A stretch of 64,000 nt of DNA from Brevinematales bacterium. Its GTDB lineage: Bacteria; Spirochaetota; Brevinematia; Brevinematales; JAOACQ01. A program made the position numbers and the translations under genes. Location: NCBI GenBank assembly GCA_020052515.1, contig JAGVOW010000061.1, forward strand, positions 1 to 64,000, given 5' to 3'. The number at the start of each line of letters is the position of its first letter. The first letter of the stretch is position 1. A model generated the notes under the pieces. It did not search any database. It was not told where the DNA came from and worked only from the letters and a program-made list of their open reading frames with translations. This document shows, piece by piece, positions 62,270 to 64,000 of this stretch.

Positions 62270-62500
62270 GCCTTCTTCCCCATCTTCGTGCCGTTCTATC
62301 GTTCCTTCAACCCATTCGCTCATTGCTTCGATCTATTCTTCCATTCCTACGAGCCATTTATCCGTATCTTCATGCCGTTCCGTCGTTCCCGCGAGCCGTT
62401 CCTTCATTTCCACGAGCTATTCTTCTGTTCCTACAAGCCGTTTATCCATTCCTACGAACCGTTCTCTCATTGCTTCACGCCGTTTCTTCATTCCGGCGAT
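62270..62500 (-). pseudogene. relic of a heptad-repeat coiled-coil gene (11 x 21-bp tandem repeat)
   Basis: Eleven contiguous 21-bp units, consensus on + CCGTTCCTTCATTCCTACGA plus one base, span 231 bp exactly. On the minus strand each unit encodes seven residues of the type (L/R)(V/E)GM(D/E)(K/E)R, for example REAMRER, FVGMDKR, LVEMKER, IEAMSEW. That is a coiled-coil heptad like those in multi-heptad bacterial proteins. Two in-frame TAG codons interrupt it. No plausible start, stop or flanking domain was seen, so the gene is degraded. Plus-strand frames through it are open only because the unit is a multiple of three. The 62248-62607 gap also holds a half palindrome at 62538-62549. Confidence 0.62.
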
Positions 62501-62537
62501 GACGTTACAGCCCCCTGCCCATACTGGCTGTCGCTAA

Positions 62538-62549
62538 GGCGCGGTTAAT
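62538..62549. repeat. half copy of the GGCGCGGTTAAT palindrome
   Basis: GGCGCGGTTAAT, the left half of the palindrome seen complete at 8341, 10334 and 47361. The mirrored half is absent; the following bases are AT-rich. Confidence 0.6.
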
Positions 62550-62607
62550 CTTCTCAATATATTTTAACTCTTTTCTCTTATAAAGACAATATCCTGATCT
62601 TAATTCT

Positions 62608-63069
62608 TTACATCACCAGATCAATAATCAAGCCGCGGATATGGTTGGCCAGTTTCAAATAAGACAATCTGTCTTTCTCGCCAGACAGGATCAGCCTTGC
62701 CAGTTCAGCCATATCCTCATCAATGGTTTCTACTGTTTTGTATAGTTTTTGTTTGGAGAAGCTTATCCGGGAAACGGTGTCTTTTACCTCAAGGTTTTTT
62801 TGAATCAGAGAAATAAAAAGTTGAATGTGTTTTTTATAGCGGTTGAAATTCTCCGGGTCCGGGTTGGTTGAGAGGCTTTCGCCGATCTGCTCAATGAGGC
62901 CAGCGAGGTTCTTTAAATCGGCATTTTCTCCCTCTTCAAAAGAAAGCTCCGGCGCCGCTTCATTTTCAATGTCTTTGAGCGTGTCCAGAAAGCTGGCTTC
63001 AGCATTTACTGGTTTTTTTCCTTTTTTCAATTGCTCTTTTGTGGAAACAAAACGGTTTTCAACGCGCAT
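62608..63069 (-). CDS. YaaR-family (DUF327) protein
   Basis: 153 aa, all helical and cytosolic. Characteristic parts are EASFLDTLKDIEN, LAGLIEQIGESLSTNPDPENFNRYKKHIQLFISLIQKNLEV and VETIDEDMAELARLILSGEKDRLSYLKLANHIRGLIIDL. DUF327 proteins occur mainly in Firmicutes and spirochaetes and have no settled function. The longer frame from 63123 overlaps folE2 by 65 bp; I start at the ATG at 63069, preceded by AAGGAAAA, giving an 11-bp overlap. Confidence 0.85.
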   Translation of the reverse strand: MRVENRFVSTKEQLKKGKKPVNAEASFLDTLKDIENEAAPELSFEEGENADLKNLAGLIEQIGESLSTNPDPENFNRYKKHIQLFISLIQKNLEVKDTVSRISFSKQKLYKTVETIDEDMAELARLILSGEKDRLSYLKLANHIRGLIIDLVM

Positions 63070-63844
63070 TTTTATTTTCCTTTTCAATATACGCGTAAGC
63101 ATTGTGGTTGTGGATAGATTCAAAATTTGTCACTTCTACTGAATACCAGAGAATACGATTGTCCTGATTTAAGAGTGTCACGACATCTCTGGCCGCGTCT
63201 TCCACAAATCTGGGATTTTGATACGCCATTTCTGTTATGTATTTTTCATCCTCTCTTTTGAGCAGTGTAAAAAGCGGAGCGGAAGCCGACTTCTCCGCGA
63301 TATCAATTAATTCTTCAAACCAGACCATTTTAGAAGCAATCACCCGGATCTTCATTACGCCCCTTTGATTGTGAGCCCCCTCGCTGCTAATTTCCTTCGA
63401 ACATGGGCAAAGACTATGGACCGGAACATCCACCTCAATGATCAGCTCTAATTTCTCGCTTTTTCCTAATTTAGCTTCCACACGGCAGATATATTCCATC
63501 GGGCTTTCTATTTTTGAAACAGGCGCTTTTTTGTAAATAAAATAGGGGAATTCCAGTTCCAGATGGGAAGTCTCACAGTTAAAGGTTTTTCTCATGTCTT
63601 TAAGAATTTGATCCAGGCCTTCCTGTTTGAGATTGATATTGTGACGGCTGATCACTTCAATAAAACGGCTCATATGGGTGCCGCGATAATGATGAGGCAG
63701 ATCGACGTACATATTGATCCTGGCTATCGTATGCTGAGGCTTGCCGCTTCTATCCAGAACGCTGATCGGAAAACTGAGTTGATTGATCCCGACTTTATTG
63801 ATAGGAAGATTTCGTGTGTCTCTTTCACTCTGAACATCTTTCAC
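63059..63844 (-). CDS. folE2: GTP cyclohydrolase FolE2 (type IB)
   Basis: 261 aa. Converts GTP to 7,8-dihydroneopterin triphosphate with a metal that need not be zinc. Family markers are DLPHHYRGTHMSRFIEVISRH (about 48-68), VDVPVHSLCPCSKEIS with Cys146/Cys148 (metal ligand region), GAHNQRGVMKIRV, and a C-terminal YSVEVTNFESIHNHNAYAYIE. Start is a GTG at 63844 overlapping the upstream stop (GTGA) by 3 bp; GGAGG is about 10 bp upstream. It is coupled to a queD-like gene, so the product probably feeds queuosine or a tetrahydropterin pathway. Confidence 0.95.
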   Translation of the reverse strand: MKDVQSERDTRNLPINKVGINQLSFPISVLDRSGKPQHTIARINMYVDLPHHYRGTHMSRFIEVISRHNINLKQEGLDQILKDMRKTFNCETSHLELEFPYFIYKKAPVSKIESPMEYICRVEAKLGKSEKLELIIEVDVPVHSLCPCSKEISSEGAHNQRGVMKIRVIASKMVWFEELIDIAEKSASAPLFTLLKREDEKYITEMAYQNPRFVEDAARDVVTLLNQDNRILWYSVEVTNFESIHNHNAYAYIEKENKNAR

Positions 63845-64000
63845 TTTTTCTCATTCCTCCTGCTCACAAAGCTGGATTCCGTTTCCCAGAGAATGATTTC
63901 ATAAAGCTTGTAATGGTCAGATTTCAAAGGCTTATCGATCTTTTCCCAGATCCAATCGGCAATATTTTCCGCGGTGGATTGCTCGATTATTTCATTGATA
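63841..64000 (-). CDS. 6-carboxytetrahydropterin synthase-like (QueD) C terminus, partial
   Basis: The last 52 codons of a gene running off the window. INEIIEQSTAENIADWIWEK, LKSDHYKLYEIILWETESSF: PTAEN-like sequence and the L-x-x-x-x-x-WET strand are diagnostic of the PTPS/QueD family C-terminal part (catalytic Glu in WET). QueD converts dihydroneopterin triphosphate to 6-carboxytetrahydropterin in queuosine synthesis, consistent with neighbouring FolE2. The ending overlaps the folE2 GTG. Confidence 0.85.
   Translation of the reverse strand, partial: INEIIEQSTAENIADWIWEKIDKPLKSDHYKLYEIILWETESSFVSRRNEKK

Noticed and set aside
62231-62548. Plus-strand open frames through the 21-bp tandem repeat
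   Set aside because: They are open only because the repeat unit is a multiple of three; products are Phe/Pro/His/Ser-rich, there is no ribosome binding site, and they overlap the glgA start.

Overview
The window (about 42% GC by eye) is bacterial chromosome from a diderm (Gram-negative-type) bacterium. It carries BamA, OmpH/Skp, a TamB-like protein, RlpA-SPOR, lipoproteins and several outer-membrane barrels. A single-chain pyruvate:ferredoxin oxidoreductase suggests anaerobic metabolism. A YaaR (DUF327) protein, a PorV/UPF0164-like barrel, CsgG/PEGA-type proteins and long periplasmic TPR proteins would fit Spirochaetota or a neighbouring candidate phylum. I cannot place it more firmly, because no rRNA is present and no search was possible. 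I recognised no tRNA, rRNA, CRISPR array, insertion sequence or prophage.

Layout. 0-8.3 kb: trpA and a WalJ-like hydrolase on +. Then come an exported protein, an LpxG/YkuE-like phosphoesterase and a membrane GAF protein on -, a sirtuin on +, an orphan OppB-type permease and a CBS-GGDEF protein. 8.5-16.6 kb: an ABC-F ATPase, a TIGR03915-type protein, a 955-aa TPR protein, a GH5 lipoprotein and RlpA. 16.7-25.5 kb: a clear envelope-biogenesis operon (LPP20-like, TamB-like, BamA, OmpH) behind a good promoter. 25.5-29.4 kb: a flavodoxin-like protein, a LapA-like protein, RadA, a broken vapBC locus, and the radical-SAM partner (TIGR03916-type) of the protein at 10.4 kb. 29.5-33.1 kb: the pyruvate:ferredoxin oxidoreductase with a strong terminator. 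33.1-39.1 kb: a lipoprotein, a CsgG/PEGA barrel protein, a GT2 glycosyltransferase, aroB, a higBA-type toxin-antitoxin pair, a small membrane protein and galE, all on -.

39.3-47.3 kb is the most distinctive region. Six consecutive + strand genes encode exported proteins built from DUF11, fibronectin-III/discoidin, FlgD/T9SS-tail-like and PorV-like domains. The last is a barrel fused to TPRs and an AMPK-type glycogen-binding domain. Two discoidin genes and two related surface-protein genes alternate, as if a two-gene module had been duplicated. 47.5-54.1 kb: leuS, an unknown gene, a small barrel, and gcvPA/gcvPB. 54.1-57.3 kb: a protein with three P-II-like domains directly downstream of a double-DUF1538 membrane protein. 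57.3-64 kb: a Dabb protein and an esterase, a 606-aa protein with weak nitronate-monooxygenase resemblance, glgA, an 11-unit heptad-repeat relic, yaaR, folE2 and the end of a queD-like gene.

Intergenic DNA is rich in repeats: GC-rich stem-loop elements of several types, and a palindrome with core GCGCGGTTAATTAACCGCGC in three full copies plus a half copy. Several open frames run through these repeats, so naive start codons are too far upstream. I reset starts by ribosome binding sites and signal peptides.
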